Below are positions 16,781 through 25,762 of a stretch of DNA of 27,333 bases, in pieces. Within the stretch, counting starts at the first letter, position 1. Every line of letters starts with the position of its first letter. The DNA is taken from positions 1-27,333 of the forward strand of contig CAJONM010000116.1 of NCBI GenBank assembly GCA_905235885.1, in the 5' to 3' direction. The notes under the pieces are model-generated. The model was not told the DNA's origin. It ran no database searches and saw only the letters and a program-made list of their open reading frames with translations. Made by a program: the position numbers and the translations under genes. This DNA comes from an uncultured Clostridia bacterium (GTDB taxonomy: Bacteria > Bacillota > Clostridia > UBA1381).

Positions 16781-16829
16781 AAAGCCTGATCTTCCGAAGG
16801 AGATGATTTCTTGACGAAGGGCAGGCTTT
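16781..16829 (+). promoter_or_regulatory. Possible hairpin enclosing the ribosome site and start of the EamA gene
   Basis: AAAGCCTG (16781-16788) is complementary to CAGGCTTT (16822-16829). The 33-base loop holds the ribosome site (GGAG, 16799-16802) and the TTG start (16811), plus a small inner CTTC/GAAG palindrome. It could hide the start site, but could also be chance. Confidence 0.35.
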
Positions 16830-17689
16830 ATTTGTTATTATCAGCCGTTTTATACGGCATCGTCCCGACGCTGTCGGCAATGGCATACCGCGGCGGCATA
16901 AACGGGATCACGCTTACATTTTTGCGCGGTTTTCTATCCCTGCCCGTACTGCTGGCAATGATAATCGCCGATAAACGCCGATTGCGGCAAAGCTCAAGGA
17001 AAATGAAACAGATCGTCATTCTTGCCCTTGTCGGACAGGCACTGCCGATACTGCTTCTTTACATTTCGTATTATTACATCGCGACAGGGATCGCGACAAC
17101 GCTTCATTTTATATATCCGCTCGTTATAGTCATATCCTCCGCGCTCATATACCGGCAAAGGCTGCCGCGCGTTACGCTCAGCGCGGTAATGCTTGTAACG
17201 GTGGGTATATTTATGTTTTCCGACATCGGCGCAGCATCAAACAGGCTTGGCGTGCTGCTGGCGCTGCTGTCGGGGATATTCTACAGCTTTTATGTGATAT
17301 ATCTCAAGCATTCGGGGCTTGAGAGCATGGACTATGTCGTTCTGACATTCTATGTTATGCTCATAATGAGCGCGGCAGTGCTCATATTCGGGCTTTTATC
17401 GGGCAATTTCCGAATATCGGCAACTCCGCTTTCATGGAGTCTTTGCGTGATGATCGCGCTTATGGTCTCGCTTGGTGCAATGCCGCTGTTTCAGACAGGG
17501 CTTCGCCGCGAGGGAGAGGCGGAGGCAGGCATATTTTCCACCATGGAGCCTGTGACGAGCATGATACTCGGCTCGATGATCTTAGGTGAGGAGATCGGCG
17601 CGAGCCGGCTTATGGGCGTTGCGGTCATACTGTTCGGCATAATCCTAATGCAAAAACGGACTATCCCTCAAGAAGAGCTGCGGCAATAG
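16811..17689 (+). CDS. EamA-family (DMT superfamily) transporter
   Basis: A 292-residue inner-membrane permease with ten predicted helices from two EamA repeats (about residues 5-130 and 145-285). Typical family elements are the N-terminal LLLSAVLYGIVPTLSAMAYRGG, LTFLRGFLSLPVLL, LHFIYPLVIVISSALIYRQ and the C-terminal GIFSTMEPVTSMILGSMILGE block. EamA proteins export amino acids or other metabolites; the substrate cannot be read from sequence. The start is TTG with GGAG 8 bases before. The last 29 bases overlap the convergent spoIIP gene, with no terminator between. Confidence 0.9.
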   Translation: MTKGRLYLLLSAVLYGIVPTLSAMAYRGGINGITLTFLRGFLSLPVLLAMIIADKRRLRQSSRKMKQIVILALVGQALPILLLYISYYYIATGIATTLHFIYPLVIVISSALIYRQRLPRVTLSAVMLVTVGIFMFSDIGAASNRLGVLLALLSGIFYSFYVIYLKHSGLESMDYVVLTFYVMLIMSAAVLIFGLLSGNFRISATPLSWSLCVMIALMVSLGAMPLFQTGLRREGEAEAGIFSTMEPVTSMILGSMILGEEIGASRLMGVAVILFGIILMQKRTIPQEELRQ

Positions 17690-18779
17690 CCCTGCCTATA
17701 TATTCGGCGGAGGATCTCGCCTCCGCAAGAGAATTGCCGTTGCTTCCGACCTCTATAAGCAGAGAGCCTTTTGTCGCGTGCATATTGAACCGCTCGCGGC
17801 GCAGGTTGATAGGCCGCATCATGTCCGGGTACATTATCTGCGCCGCGCTCTGTATTTTGGCGGCAAGGACAAGATTAGACCGCCAGTGGGGGTGGTACAG
17901 CCCCATGCTGTCCGTACCGAGAACGAGCATGACCTGCGCGGTATCTTTGCCGTTTATGTTTGTCGCGACGCGCAGCTTGCTCCCGTCACTGTAAACATAT
18001 GCGTCCCTGTGTATGTCTAATGTTACCTTGATCGACGGGTACTTTTCAAGATCCGCCGTTAAGGTGCTCAGCGCACGAGTATAGGAGCCTTGATATGACG
18101 GATAGTCATGTATCGTTTTGTCGTGTATGGTATGTATACCGTAGCTTTCAAGAGTGTCGCATATGACATCGCCTACCGCGCATACATTGTAATTTTCGTT
18201 CGTTGTACGCTCCGACTCACCGCTCATTTCATCACCGTCATAACATTCGGTCGTATGTGTGTGAAATACAAGCACCTCCGGCTCATCGGACAGTGAGATC
18301 TTTATATCCGACGGCTGTCGGCAGAGACTGTCCGTGTCAATATTATATGATGTCGCATTATTGATCTCCGGTCCGGGTGCCGATATGATCTCATTATGCG
18401 ACGGCAAAGCGCTGTCGGAGCTTTCCGCACTTTGCGGGGGCGTTATGACCGCCTCCGGAGTAGGAGGCGGCGTGGCATCCTCATGCACAGGCACAGTGCC
18501 GTATGCGCTTTCTATGATCGTAGTCGGCTCGTCCTTATCAAAGCCTAAAACGGTGTTCATTATCTCCTTTATATCAAACGGCTCGTCCTCATGAGGCATA
18601 CCGCTTTTGAGTATTGTCTCCGAAATATCGCCGCCGGCAACGGAAAATGCGGTTATCGCCTTCGGCGCGTTATAGCTGACTGCGGCGCATATGCCCACCG
18701 ACGAGGCAATCGCAAGCGCCGCCGATGCCGCGCGTTTTATTTTTTTGCCGTTTATGATAAAGACCTTGAACCGCTTCAC
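17661..18779 (-). CDS. spoIIP: Stage II sporulation protein P (SpoIIP), amidase/endopeptidase
   Basis: SpoIIP cuts stem peptides and cross-links in peptidoglycan during engulfment, with SpoIID and SpoIIM. At 372 residues it has a membrane anchor near 16-36, a Pro/Ser/Glu-rich linker (about 60-160), and a zinc amidase domain from about 165 to the end. Key residues are HTHTTE (173-178), LDIHRDA (254-260) and Glu343 in LLIEVGSNGNS. The start is GTG with GAGG 8 bases upstream. gpr, which precedes spoIIP in Bacillus, is not here. A possible sigma-E-like promoter could lie in the divergent gap, but I cannot place it with confidence. Confidence 0.92.
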   Translation of the reverse strand: MKRFKVFIINGKKIKRAASAALAIASSVGICAAVSYNAPKAITAFSVAGGDISETILKSGMPHEDEPFDIKEIMNTVLGFDKDEPTTIIESAYGTVPVHEDATPPPTPEAVITPPQSAESSDSALPSHNEIISAPGPEINNATSYNIDTDSLCRQPSDIKISLSDEPEVLVFHTHTTECYDGDEMSGESERTTNENYNVCAVGDVICDTLESYGIHTIHDKTIHDYPSYQGSYTRALSTLTADLEKYPSIKVTLDIHRDAYVYSDGSKLRVATNINGKDTAQVMLVLGTDSMGLYHPHWRSNLVLAAKIQSAAQIMYPDMMRPINLRRERFNMHATKGSLLIEVGSNGNSLAEARSSAEYIGRAIAAALLEG

Positions 18780-18843
18780 ATTTACTTCCTCTCTTTCGGA
18801 TGTTGTCCTTTTTTATTAATACGCGCGAAATGATGTATTTATG

Positions 18844-18872
18844 TTGACTTTTTGGTAATAGTGCGATAAAAT
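18844..18872 (+). promoter_or_regulatory. Sigma-A type promoter for the ABC exporter operon
   Basis: TTGACT (18844-18849), a 17-base spacer and TAAAAT (18867-18872). The expected transcription start is close to 18879, exactly where an in-frame GTG lies, so that GTG is unlikely to be the translation start. Confidence 0.75.
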
Positions 18873-18899
18873 AGCATTGTGATCGAGTATTGTAAAAGA

Positions 18900-20657
18900 A
18901 TGGAATTTGAAAAAGGAGCAACGGGTGCAGTCTTGAAAAGATTATGGAAATACCTGAGATTTTATAAAAAAGAAACCGTCCTCGCGCCTCTTTTTAAGCT
19001 GACGGAAACATCATTTGAGCTTATGGTGCCGCTCATTGTCGCGGCGATCATCGACAGAGGAATAGCGGAGGGCGATTTCGGATATATTGTGCGGATGAGC
19101 CTTATCCTTGTCGCGTTTGCGGTGGCAGGGCTTGCTTTTGCTGTTACCGCGCAATATTTTGCGGCAAAGGCAGCTGTCGGCTGCTCGGCGCGTATGCGCC
19201 ATGCGCTGTTTAAGCATATATCGTCGCTGTCGTATACGGAAATAGATTCGCTGGGCGCGTCCACGCTTATTACCCGTATGACTTCGGATATAAACCAGAT
19301 ACAGGCAGGCGTAAATATGTCGCTGCGTCTGCTTCTCAGATCGCCGTTTATAATTTTCGGCGCGATGGTGATGTCGTTTACGGTCGATACAAAATGCGCC
19401 ATGGTTTTCATGTGGGCGATACCGGCGCTGGCAGCGGTAATATTCGGCATAATGCTCGTCACTATGCCTCTTTACAGGCGCGTGCAAAAGCAGCTTGATG
19501 TGATAACCTCCAAAACGCGTGAAAATATAAACGGCGCACGCGTTATCCGCGCATTTTCCATGGAAAGCGGCGAAACAGACGATTTCAAGGCTCAGAATGA
19601 CGCGCTCGCGCATATACAGAAATTTGTCGGAAAAATATCCGTACTGACAAATCCGATAACATATATCATAATTAACGGAGCCGTCATATGGCTTATTTAT
19701 AAAGGAGCGGCAGAGGTAAATATCGGCGCGCTTACATCGGGCAAGGTGGTGGCTTTGTATAATTATATGAGCCAGATACTTATAGAGCTTATAAAACTTG
19801 CGAATATGACGGTCATATTATCCCGAAGCATTGCGTGCGGCAAGCGCGTATGGGCGATAATGGATGTTAAGAGCAGCATGGGGAGCGGTACCGTTACGGA
19901 GGGTGACAGCGGCGCGGCGGCAGTTGAATTTGACGGCGTGTCGCTGCGATATAAAGGAAGCGCAGAAAACGCTATAGAGGGGATCTCGTTCACGGCGCGG
20001 CGCGGTGAGACGATAGGCATAATCGGCGGCACAGGTTCGGGCAAGACATCGCTGATAAACCTTATACCGAGATTTTACGATGCGAGCGCAGGCAGCGTCA
20101 AGGTGGACGGCGTTGATGTACGGGATTATGACATTGACGCGCTGCGGAAAAAGATAGGTGTCGTTCCGCAAAAAGCGGCGCTGTTTAAGGGTACGATACT
20201 GTCGAATATAACATGGGGCGGCGACGCTTCGGCGGACGCGGTCGATGCCGCGTTAAAAGCGGCACAGGCAGAGGATATAGCACAGAGCAGGCATAACGGG
20301 ATAAACGCCGCTGTTGAGGCGAACGGCGCGAATTTCTCCGGCGGACAGCGGCAGCGGCTGACGATAGCGCGCGCGCTTGCGCGTGAGCCGGAAATAGTCA
20401 TTCTCGATGACAGCGCATCCGCACTCGATCTTGCTACCGATGCCGCGCTTCGTGACGCTATAGAGAAGCTGCCGTATGATCCGACGATCTTTATCGTTTC
20501 ACAGCGCGTATCGAGCGTTATGCATGCGGATAAGATAATCGTTCTTGAGGACGGTGCGGCGGTCGGATGCGGCACGCACAGCGAGCTGCTCGGAGCCTGT
20601 GAGGTATATGATGAAATATACTATTCGCAGTTCCCGAAGGGGGTGTACGGAGAATGA
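18900..20657 (+). CDS. ABC exporter subunit with degenerate ATP site
   Basis: An exporter half-transporter with six membrane helices (about 25-320) fused to an ATPase domain. Numbered from the ATG at 18900: Walker A GGTGSGKT (376-383), a Q-loop in VVPQKAAL, a canonical signature FSGGQ (479-483), Walker B ending in Asp503, Asp504 where the catalytic Glu is expected (ILDDSAS), and Gln534 where the switch His is expected (VSQRVSS). The degenerate residues mark the non-hydrolysing half of a heterodimer such as BmrCD or TM287/288. Start choice: GTG 18879 is at the transcription start, ATG 18900 has a weak site, and TTG 18933 has AAAAGGAG but 15 bases away. Confidence 0.92.
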   Translation: MEFEKGATGAVLKRLWKYLRFYKKETVLAPLFKLTETSFELMVPLIVAAIIDRGIAEGDFGYIVRMSLILVAFAVAGLAFAVTAQYFAAKAAVGCSARMRHALFKHISSLSYTEIDSLGASTLITRMTSDINQIQAGVNMSLRLLLRSPFIIFGAMVMSFTVDTKCAMVFMWAIPALAAVIFGIMLVTMPLYRRVQKQLDVITSKTRENINGARVIRAFSMESGETDDFKAQNDALAHIQKFVGKISVLTNPITYIIINGAVIWLIYKGAAEVNIGALTSGKVVALYNYMSQILIELIKLANMTVILSRSIACGKRVWAIMDVKSSMGSGTVTEGDSGAAAVEFDGVSLRYKGSAENAIEGISFTARRGETIGIIGGTGSGKTSLINLIPRFYDASAGSVKVDGVDVRDYDIDALRKKIGVVPQKAALFKGTILSNITWGGDASADAVDAALKAAQAEDIAQSRHNGINAAVEANGANFSGGQRQRLTIARALAREPEIVILDDSASALDLATDAALRDAIEKLPYDPTIFIVSQRVSSVMHADKIIVLEDGAAVGCGTHSELLGACEVYDEIYYSQFPKGVYGE

Positions 20658-22393
20658 CGAATAAAACGCAGGTCATAAGGCGCGTATGGGGGTATATAGA
20701 GCGCTATAGGATATTTGTCGTTATTTCTCTTGCCCTTGCCGTTGCGACTGTCGCGATGGGTTTATATATCCCTATTCTTGTCGGTAACGCCATAGACTTT
20801 ATCGGCGGAGCAGGGAAGGTGGATTTTAAAGGGCTTGGCGGAGTGCTGATTAAAATAGCCGCTATCGCCATATCCGCGGCTGCCGGACAATGGATAATGA
20901 ACACGATAAATAACAGAATAACATTTAATGTTGTCCGCGATATACGAAACGACGCGTTCTATAAGATCGAGCATCTGCCGATGTCGTATATCGACACGCA
21001 CAGAAGCGGAGATATGGTAAGCCGCGTTATTAATGATGCCGACCGCTTTGCCGACGGTCTGCTCATGGGCTTTACCCAGCTTTTTACGGGTATCATGACT
21101 ATTATCGGAACGCTGTATTTTATGTTTCGGATAAACGCGTATATAGCGGCGGTGGTCGTTGTTTTGACGCCTATGTCGCTTTTGGCGGCGCGGTATATCG
21201 CGTTAAGCACATACAGATTTTTCCTAAAGCAGTCCGAAACGCAGGGCGAGGAGACATCGTTTACGGATGAAATGATAAAAAATCTCAAAACGGTCAAGGC
21301 GTTTTCGCGTGAGCGTCAGACTATAGAGGAGTTTGACGCGATAAATGAAAAGCTCCGCGCCTGTTCGCTGAAGGCTGTATTCTTTTCATCCCTTACAAAT
21401 CCGTCGACAAGGCTTGTAAATAACACCATATATGCCGTAACCGCGCTTATAGGCGCTGTCGCGGCAACAGGCGGCGCGTTCGGGGCGATAACCATAGGTC
21501 AGCTTTCGAGCTTTTTAAGCTATGCAACGCAGTACGCAAAGCCGTTTAATGAAATATCCGAGGTGATCGCCGAACTGCAAAACGCGATAGCGTGCGCGCA
21601 GAGGCTGCTTCAGCTTATAGATGAGGAGGCGGAGACGGACGATCCCGACGCGACACAGCCGCGTGAGGTGTTGGGAAATGTAGAGATAAAGAATGTGGAT
21701 TTTTCATACGATAAGGAGCGCGAGCTTATAAAGGATCTTGATCTCTCGGTTAAATCGGGGCAGACGATAGCTATAGTAGGTCATACCGGCTGCGGCAAAA
21801 CAACACTGATCAATCTGCTTATGCGGTTTTATGATGTATCCGGCGGCGCGATAACGGTCGACGGACTGGATATAAGGGATATTCGGCGCGATAGCCTGCG
21901 CCGTTCGTATGGAATGGTGCTTCAGGACACATGGCTCAAGGCCGACACGATCCGCCGCAATATTGCCATAGGCAAGCCGGACGCGACCGACGATGAAATA
22001 ATCGCCGCGGCAAAGGCGGCGCACGCATACGGATTTATACGCCGCCTGCCCGACGGTCTTGATACGGTGATAGGCGAGGACGGGGGCAGCCTGTCACATG
22101 GACAAAAGCAGCTTTTATGTATAGCGCGTGTTATGCTCTGCTTGCCGCCGATGCTTATACTTGACGAGGCAACATCGTCAATAGACACACGAACGGAGAT
22201 AAAGATACAGACCGCGTTCCGATCCATGATGCGCGGCAGAACGAGCTTTATCGTAGCGCATCGCCTTTCGACGATACGGGAGGCGGATGTTATAATAGTT
22301 ATGGATAATGGGCGCATTGTGGAGCAGGGGAGCCATGATAAGCTAATAAAAAAGAAAGGCTTTTATGCCTCTCTTTACAATCACATGATATAA
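20654..22393 (+). CDS. ABC exporter subunit with catalytic ATP site
   Basis: Partner of the preceding subunit, overlapping it by ATGA (4 bases), so synthesis is coupled. It has 579 residues: membrane domain (about 15-320) with the coupling region ERQTIEEFDAINEK, then the ATPase domain. Walker A is GHTGCGKT (376-383), Walker B with catalytic Glu is LILDEATS (Glu505), and the switch His is in IVAHRLST (His536). Its signature reads LSHGQ (480-484) instead of LSGGQ. Together the pair has one full site (this Walker A/B plus the partner's SGGQ) and one degenerate site. Substrate is unknown; multidrug or lipid export is usual for the class. Confidence 0.94.
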   Translation: MTNKTQVIRRVWGYIERYRIFVVISLALAVATVAMGLYIPILVGNAIDFIGGAGKVDFKGLGGVLIKIAAIAISAAAGQWIMNTINNRITFNVVRDIRNDAFYKIEHLPMSYIDTHRSGDMVSRVINDADRFADGLLMGFTQLFTGIMTIIGTLYFMFRINAYIAAVVVVLTPMSLLAARYIALSTYRFFLKQSETQGEETSFTDEMIKNLKTVKAFSRERQTIEEFDAINEKLRACSLKAVFFSSLTNPSTRLVNNTIYAVTALIGAVAATGGAFGAITIGQLSSFLSYATQYAKPFNEISEVIAELQNAIACAQRLLQLIDEEAETDDPDATQPREVLGNVEIKNVDFSYDKERELIKDLDLSVKSGQTIAIVGHTGCGKTTLINLLMRFYDVSGGAITVDGLDIRDIRRDSLRRSYGMVLQDTWLKADTIRRNIAIGKPDATDDEIIAAAKAAHAYGFIRRLPDGLDTVIGEDGGSLSHGQKQLLCIARVMLCLPPMLILDEATSSIDTRTEIKIQTAFRSMMRGRTSFIVAHRLSTIREADVIIVMDNGRIVEQGSHDKLIKKKGFYASLYNHMI

Positions 22394-22397
22394 GTTC

Positions 22398-22431
22398 AGG
22401 GGCTGTAAAAAACTTGGTTTTTACAGCCCCT
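22398..22431. terminator. Bidirectional terminator, palindrome copy 1
   Basis: AGGGGCTGTAAAAA (22398-22411) pairs perfectly with TTTTTACAGCCCCT (22418-22431), loop ACTTGG. It lies between the ABC operon and the convergent acyl-CoA synthetase and serves both. Its core recurs at 27206-27248. Confidence 0.85.
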
Positions 22432-22434
22432 CTA

Positions 22435-24075
22435 TTATTTGTCGATCTCATTCTGATGCGCGACTACGCTTGTGCCGCAGTAGCGCTTTCTCAAAACCGG
22501 TTTTTCGATCTTTCCCGTAGGATTGCGCGGTACATCCGCAAATATGATCTTGCGCGGACGCTTATACCGCGGCAGATCCTTGCAGAAATCCATGATCTCT
22601 TCCTCCGAACAGGATACATCGGACTTGAGCTGACTGATCGCCGCCGCGATCTCGCCGAGCCTGTTGTCGGGCAGACCGATAACGGCTATATCATTTATTT
22701 TGTCAAACTGCCTGAGATAGTCCTCTATCTGCACCGGATACAGGTTTTCACCGCCCGATATGATGACATCCTTTGCGCGGTCAACGAGGTATATAAATCC
22801 GTCCTCGTCCTCCTGCGCCATATCGCCCGTAAGCAGCCAGTCACCCTTGAGCACCTCATCGGTGGATTTTCTGTCATTATAGTAGCAGGTCATAACGCCG
22901 GGACCTTTTACAGCAAGCTCGCCGACCTCGCCGCGTTCGACCTCGTTTCCGTCGGGATTGACGATCTTTGTTTCCCAACCGTAGCCGGCTTTTCCTATCG
23001 CGCCGACCTTATGGATGTTTTCAACACCCAGATGCACGCATCCGGGACCGATCGACTCGGACAGACCGTAATTGGTGTCGTATTCGTGATGCGGAAATAC
23101 CGCTTTCCAGCGTTTTATAAGACTTGGCGGCACAGGCTGTGCGCCTATGTGCATGAGCCGCCATTGGCTGAGCTCATATTTATCAAGCTTTATCTCGCCG
23201 CGGTCTATGGCGTCGAGTATATCCTGCGCCCACGGTACAAGCAGCCATACTATGGAGCAATGCTCCTGAGATACGGTTCGGATTATCCATTCGGGCTTTA
23301 CGCCTTTCAGGATCACCGCGCGGCTTCCCGATATGAGCGAGCCGAACCAGTGCATCTTCGCGCCCGTATGGTACAGGGGAGGGATGCAAAGGAAAACATC
23401 ATCTCGCGATTGAGAATGGTGCGCCTGTTCGACCTTCGCGCTGTGCATCAGCGAGCGATGCTTATGCAGTATCGCCTTAGGAAAGCCTGTCGTTCCGGAC
23501 GAGAAATATATTGCCGCGTAGTCATCGTCGGATATAGTTACATCCGGCGCCATGGAGCGCATAAATTTTACATAGTAGTCATAGCTGTCGGCAAAGGTCG
23601 GGCAGTTGTCCCCGACATAGAACATCTCGCGGACGCGCGGCATCTGGTCGCATACCTCCTCAACTCTGCCTATAAATTCAGGTCCGAATATGAGTACGCT
23701 GCATTCGGCAAGACCGACACAGTATTTTATTTCGTCCGCCGTATAGCGGTAGTTTAGCGGCACCGCCAATGCGCCTGCCTTCAGCGCGCCGAAATATATT
23801 GGCAGCCATTCGAGGCAGTTCATCAGCAGGATACCTACCTTGTCGCCCTTTATAACGCCTCGGCTGAGCAGCAGATTGGCAAAGCGGTTTGCTCGCCTGT
23901 CAAAGTCAGACCATGTCATATCGGCGCGACCCGGATTTTGCCTGCTCGCTTCTATGAGAGAATACTCTTTCCAGGTGACGCGACCATGCTCCATGACCTG
24001 AGGATTTATTTCGACCAATGCTGTTTCATCGCCGTACAGTGATGCGTTTCTCTGAAGATATTCGGTGATTGGCAT
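22435..24075 (-). CDS. AMP-forming acyl-CoA synthetase
   Basis: Activates a carboxylic acid to an acyl-AMP and then to an acyl-CoA thioester. At 546 residues it has full class I adenylate-forming architecture: phosphate loop SSGTTGFPK (192-200), YGLSESIG near 340, LLTGDMAQEDEDGFIYLVDRAKD and GGENLYP in the hinge region, and the C-terminal catalytic Lys block NPTGKIEKPVLRK. The acid cannot be named from motifs. The start is one base from the symporter stop, and AGGAAGG lies in the symporter's last codons, so the two are translationally coupled. This suggests that the acid imported by the symporter is the substrate. Confidence 0.9.
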   Translation of the reverse strand: MPITEYLQRNASLYGDETALVEINPQVMEHGRVTWKEYSLIEASRQNPGRADMTWSDFDRRANRFANLLLSRGVIKGDKVGILLMNCLEWLPIYFGALKAGALAVPLNYRYTADEIKYCVGLAECSVLIFGPEFIGRVEEVCDQMPRVREMFYVGDNCPTFADSYDYYVKFMRSMAPDVTISDDDYAAIYFSSGTTGFPKAILHKHRSLMHSAKVEQAHHSQSRDDVFLCIPPLYHTGAKMHWFGSLISGSRAVILKGVKPEWIIRTVSQEHCSIVWLLVPWAQDILDAIDRGEIKLDKYELSQWRLMHIGAQPVPPSLIKRWKAVFPHHEYDTNYGLSESIGPGCVHLGVENIHKVGAIGKAGYGWETKIVNPDGNEVERGEVGELAVKGPGVMTCYYNDRKSTDEVLKGDWLLTGDMAQEDEDGFIYLVDRAKDVIISGGENLYPVQIEDYLRQFDKINDIAVIGLPDNRLGEIAAAISQLKSDVSCSEEEIMDFCKDLPRYKRPRKIIFADVPRNPTGKIEKPVLRKRYCGTSVVAHQNEIDK

Positions 24076-24076
24076 C

Positions 24077-25633
24077 TTAAAGACCTTCCTTAACTGTGAA
24101 AACTTTTTCTACAAAAGCGTCATCGTATTTTTTCGTAAATGCCGACACTATCGGTGTTACCGTAAGCGATATAGCCATTGCCGCAACACCCATCTGAGGA
24201 GTGAGCTTAGCGGCGGCGGCGATGTTGCCGTTAGCTACTGCGATGATGACCGATGTAAGAGCTATTGTAAGAAATCCGCAGAGCATACCTGCCCATGCGC
24301 CTGCCTTTGTGATCTTTTTGGAGTATATTCCCCATATATACGGACCGATAAACGAGCCGGATACGATGCCCCAGCTAAAGGACATGAGGTTTACTATGAT
24401 AGAGATCTTCATTGTCGCGAATACATATGACAGCGCAACGAATACAAGACACAGCACTCTTGTAGTTATGACCTGATTTCCTTCCTTCATATTCTTCTTG
24501 ACCGTCGGAAGCAGATCAACGCTTATAGCCGAGGCGGATGTAAGCACTATCGACGACAGTGTTGACATTGACGCGCTCAGAAGCAGTATCAGAAGCATAG
24601 CGAGGATAACGGTAGTTACCATATTGCCGTTTCCGAACGCCGTAAGAAGCGTTTGCGGAATGACATTGTCAACGCCGCTCTCAGGCATCTGATTGTTGAG
24701 AACAAGTCTTGAAAGTGAACCGTTAAGGTATGCGCCGCAGCCGATGATAAGCGCGAATGCGGTCGATATGATCGTTGCCTGCTTGATCGATTTCGTATCC
24801 TTTATAGCGTAATATTTCTGTACCATCTGCGGCAGACCCCATGTACCGAAAGAGGTCAGCATAATGTTATAGCAGAGGAATTGGAAGCTTTTTCCACCGT
24901 ACCAGCTTGTCAGCTGTGCGCCTGTTATGCCGTCGCCGTTATCGGGGATCGCTCTCAGGTTTTCTATCATGTGCCCGAAGCCGCCGACCGCGTCCGTCTT
25001 TACAAGTGCTATGATCATTGCGAATACGCCCACGATCATAATTATGCCCTGTACGAAATCGGTGTACGCAGTTGCGACATAGCCGCCCAGAACGAGGTAT
25101 ATACCTGTCAGAACTGCTATTACGAGCATCCATGTATTAACGCTTACATCGGGGAAAATTGCTTTGAACATATTTCCGAGACCGTTATATACAGCCGAGC
25201 TGTACGGAACAAGGAAAACGAAGATAACGATAGCCGCAAAAATCTTCATAGAGGTCGAGCTATAGCGTTTCTCGAAAAATTCGGGCATCGTTTTCGTCTG
25301 CAAATTGTGCGTGATGGTACGCGTGCGCTTTGCAAGCAGCCACCATGCGACAAGACAACCGAGAACGGCATTGCCTATGCCGATCCAAATTGAGCCAAGC
25401 CCGATATTCCAGCCATGCTGACCTGCATAGCCAACAAATACTACAGCCGAGAAATAAGATGTGCCGTAGGCAAAAGCTGATACCCACGGGCCGATGTTGC
25501 GATTGCCCAGCAAGAAGCCGTCAATCGTCTTTGTTCTGATCACCGCATATACGCCTATGCATACCATAATCAGCGCAAAAATGGCGAGCGCCGCAATCGT
25601 AACATTTTGTGTTTGAGCTAAATTATGTTCCAT
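24077..25633 (-). CDS. Sodium:solute symporter family protein
   Basis: A Na+-coupled importer of the SSS (SLC5-like) family, 518 residues and about 13 membrane helices. Recognisable parts are the N-terminal GFLLGNRNIGPWVSAFAYGTSYFSA, which matches the Na+-binding helix region, the amphipathic LQTKTMPEFFEKRY, VLGGYVATAYTDFVQGIIM, and STLSSIVLTSASAISVDLL with the Ser/Thr of the second sodium site. The frame is open further upstream, but the ATG at 25633 is chosen: it has GGAAGG-type sites before it, and the -10 box at 25708-25713 makes longer starts impossible. Coupling to an acyl-CoA synthetase suggests a carboxylate substrate; proline, pantothenate or sugar are other possibilities. Confidence 0.9.
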   Translation of the reverse strand: MEHNLAQTQNVTIAALAIFALIMVCIGVYAVIRTKTIDGFLLGNRNIGPWVSAFAYGTSYFSAVVFVGYAGQHGWNIGLGSIWIGIGNAVLGCLVAWWLLAKRTRTITHNLQTKTMPEFFEKRYSSTSMKIFAAIVIFVFLVPYSSAVYNGLGNMFKAIFPDVSVNTWMLVIAVLTGIYLVLGGYVATAYTDFVQGIIMIVGVFAMIIALVKTDAVGGFGHMIENLRAIPDNGDGITGAQLTSWYGGKSFQFLCYNIMLTSFGTWGLPQMVQKYYAIKDTKSIKQATIISTAFALIIGCGAYLNGSLSRLVLNNQMPESGVDNVIPQTLLTAFGNGNMVTTVILAMLLILLLSASMSTLSSIVLTSASAISVDLLPTVKKNMKEGNQVITTRVLCLVFVALSYVFATMKISIIVNLMSFSWGIVSGSFIGPYIWGIYSKKITKAGAWAGMLCGFLTIALTSVIIAVANGNIAAAAKLTPQMGVAAMAISLTVTPIVSAFTKKYDDAFVEKVFTVKEGL

Positions 25634-25707
25634 AAAAATAAACCTTCCTTCCATATTACATATTCTACCGTTCTGCGACGGCATTATTTTTATAGTACAC
25701 GACACGC

Positions 25708-25713
25708 ATTATA
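25708..25713 (-). promoter_or_regulatory. -10 element for the symporter/acyl-CoA synthetase pair
   Basis: A perfect TATAAT on the minus strand within an A+T-rich gap; the -35 is poor (about TTTATT at 17 bases). The leader to the ATG would be about 68 bases. Confidence 0.5.
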
Positions 25714-25762
25714 CACCAATAAACGAAAAAAATAAAGCATTATTTTAGAAAAATAAAAAATT

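Noticed and set aside
22414..23757. A long open frame on the + strand antisense to the acyl-CoA synthetase, and others antisense to the maturase (26036-27085) and to the galactokinase/protease/ung region (7148-8437, minus)
   Set aside because: Translations are basic and low in motif content, lack proper start sites and are opposite strongly supported genes. Codon bias leaves few stops in those frames.
25634..25705. A 24-residue N-terminal extension of the symporter
   Set aside because: It would begin at or before the predicted transcription start and is not like the family's N-terminus.
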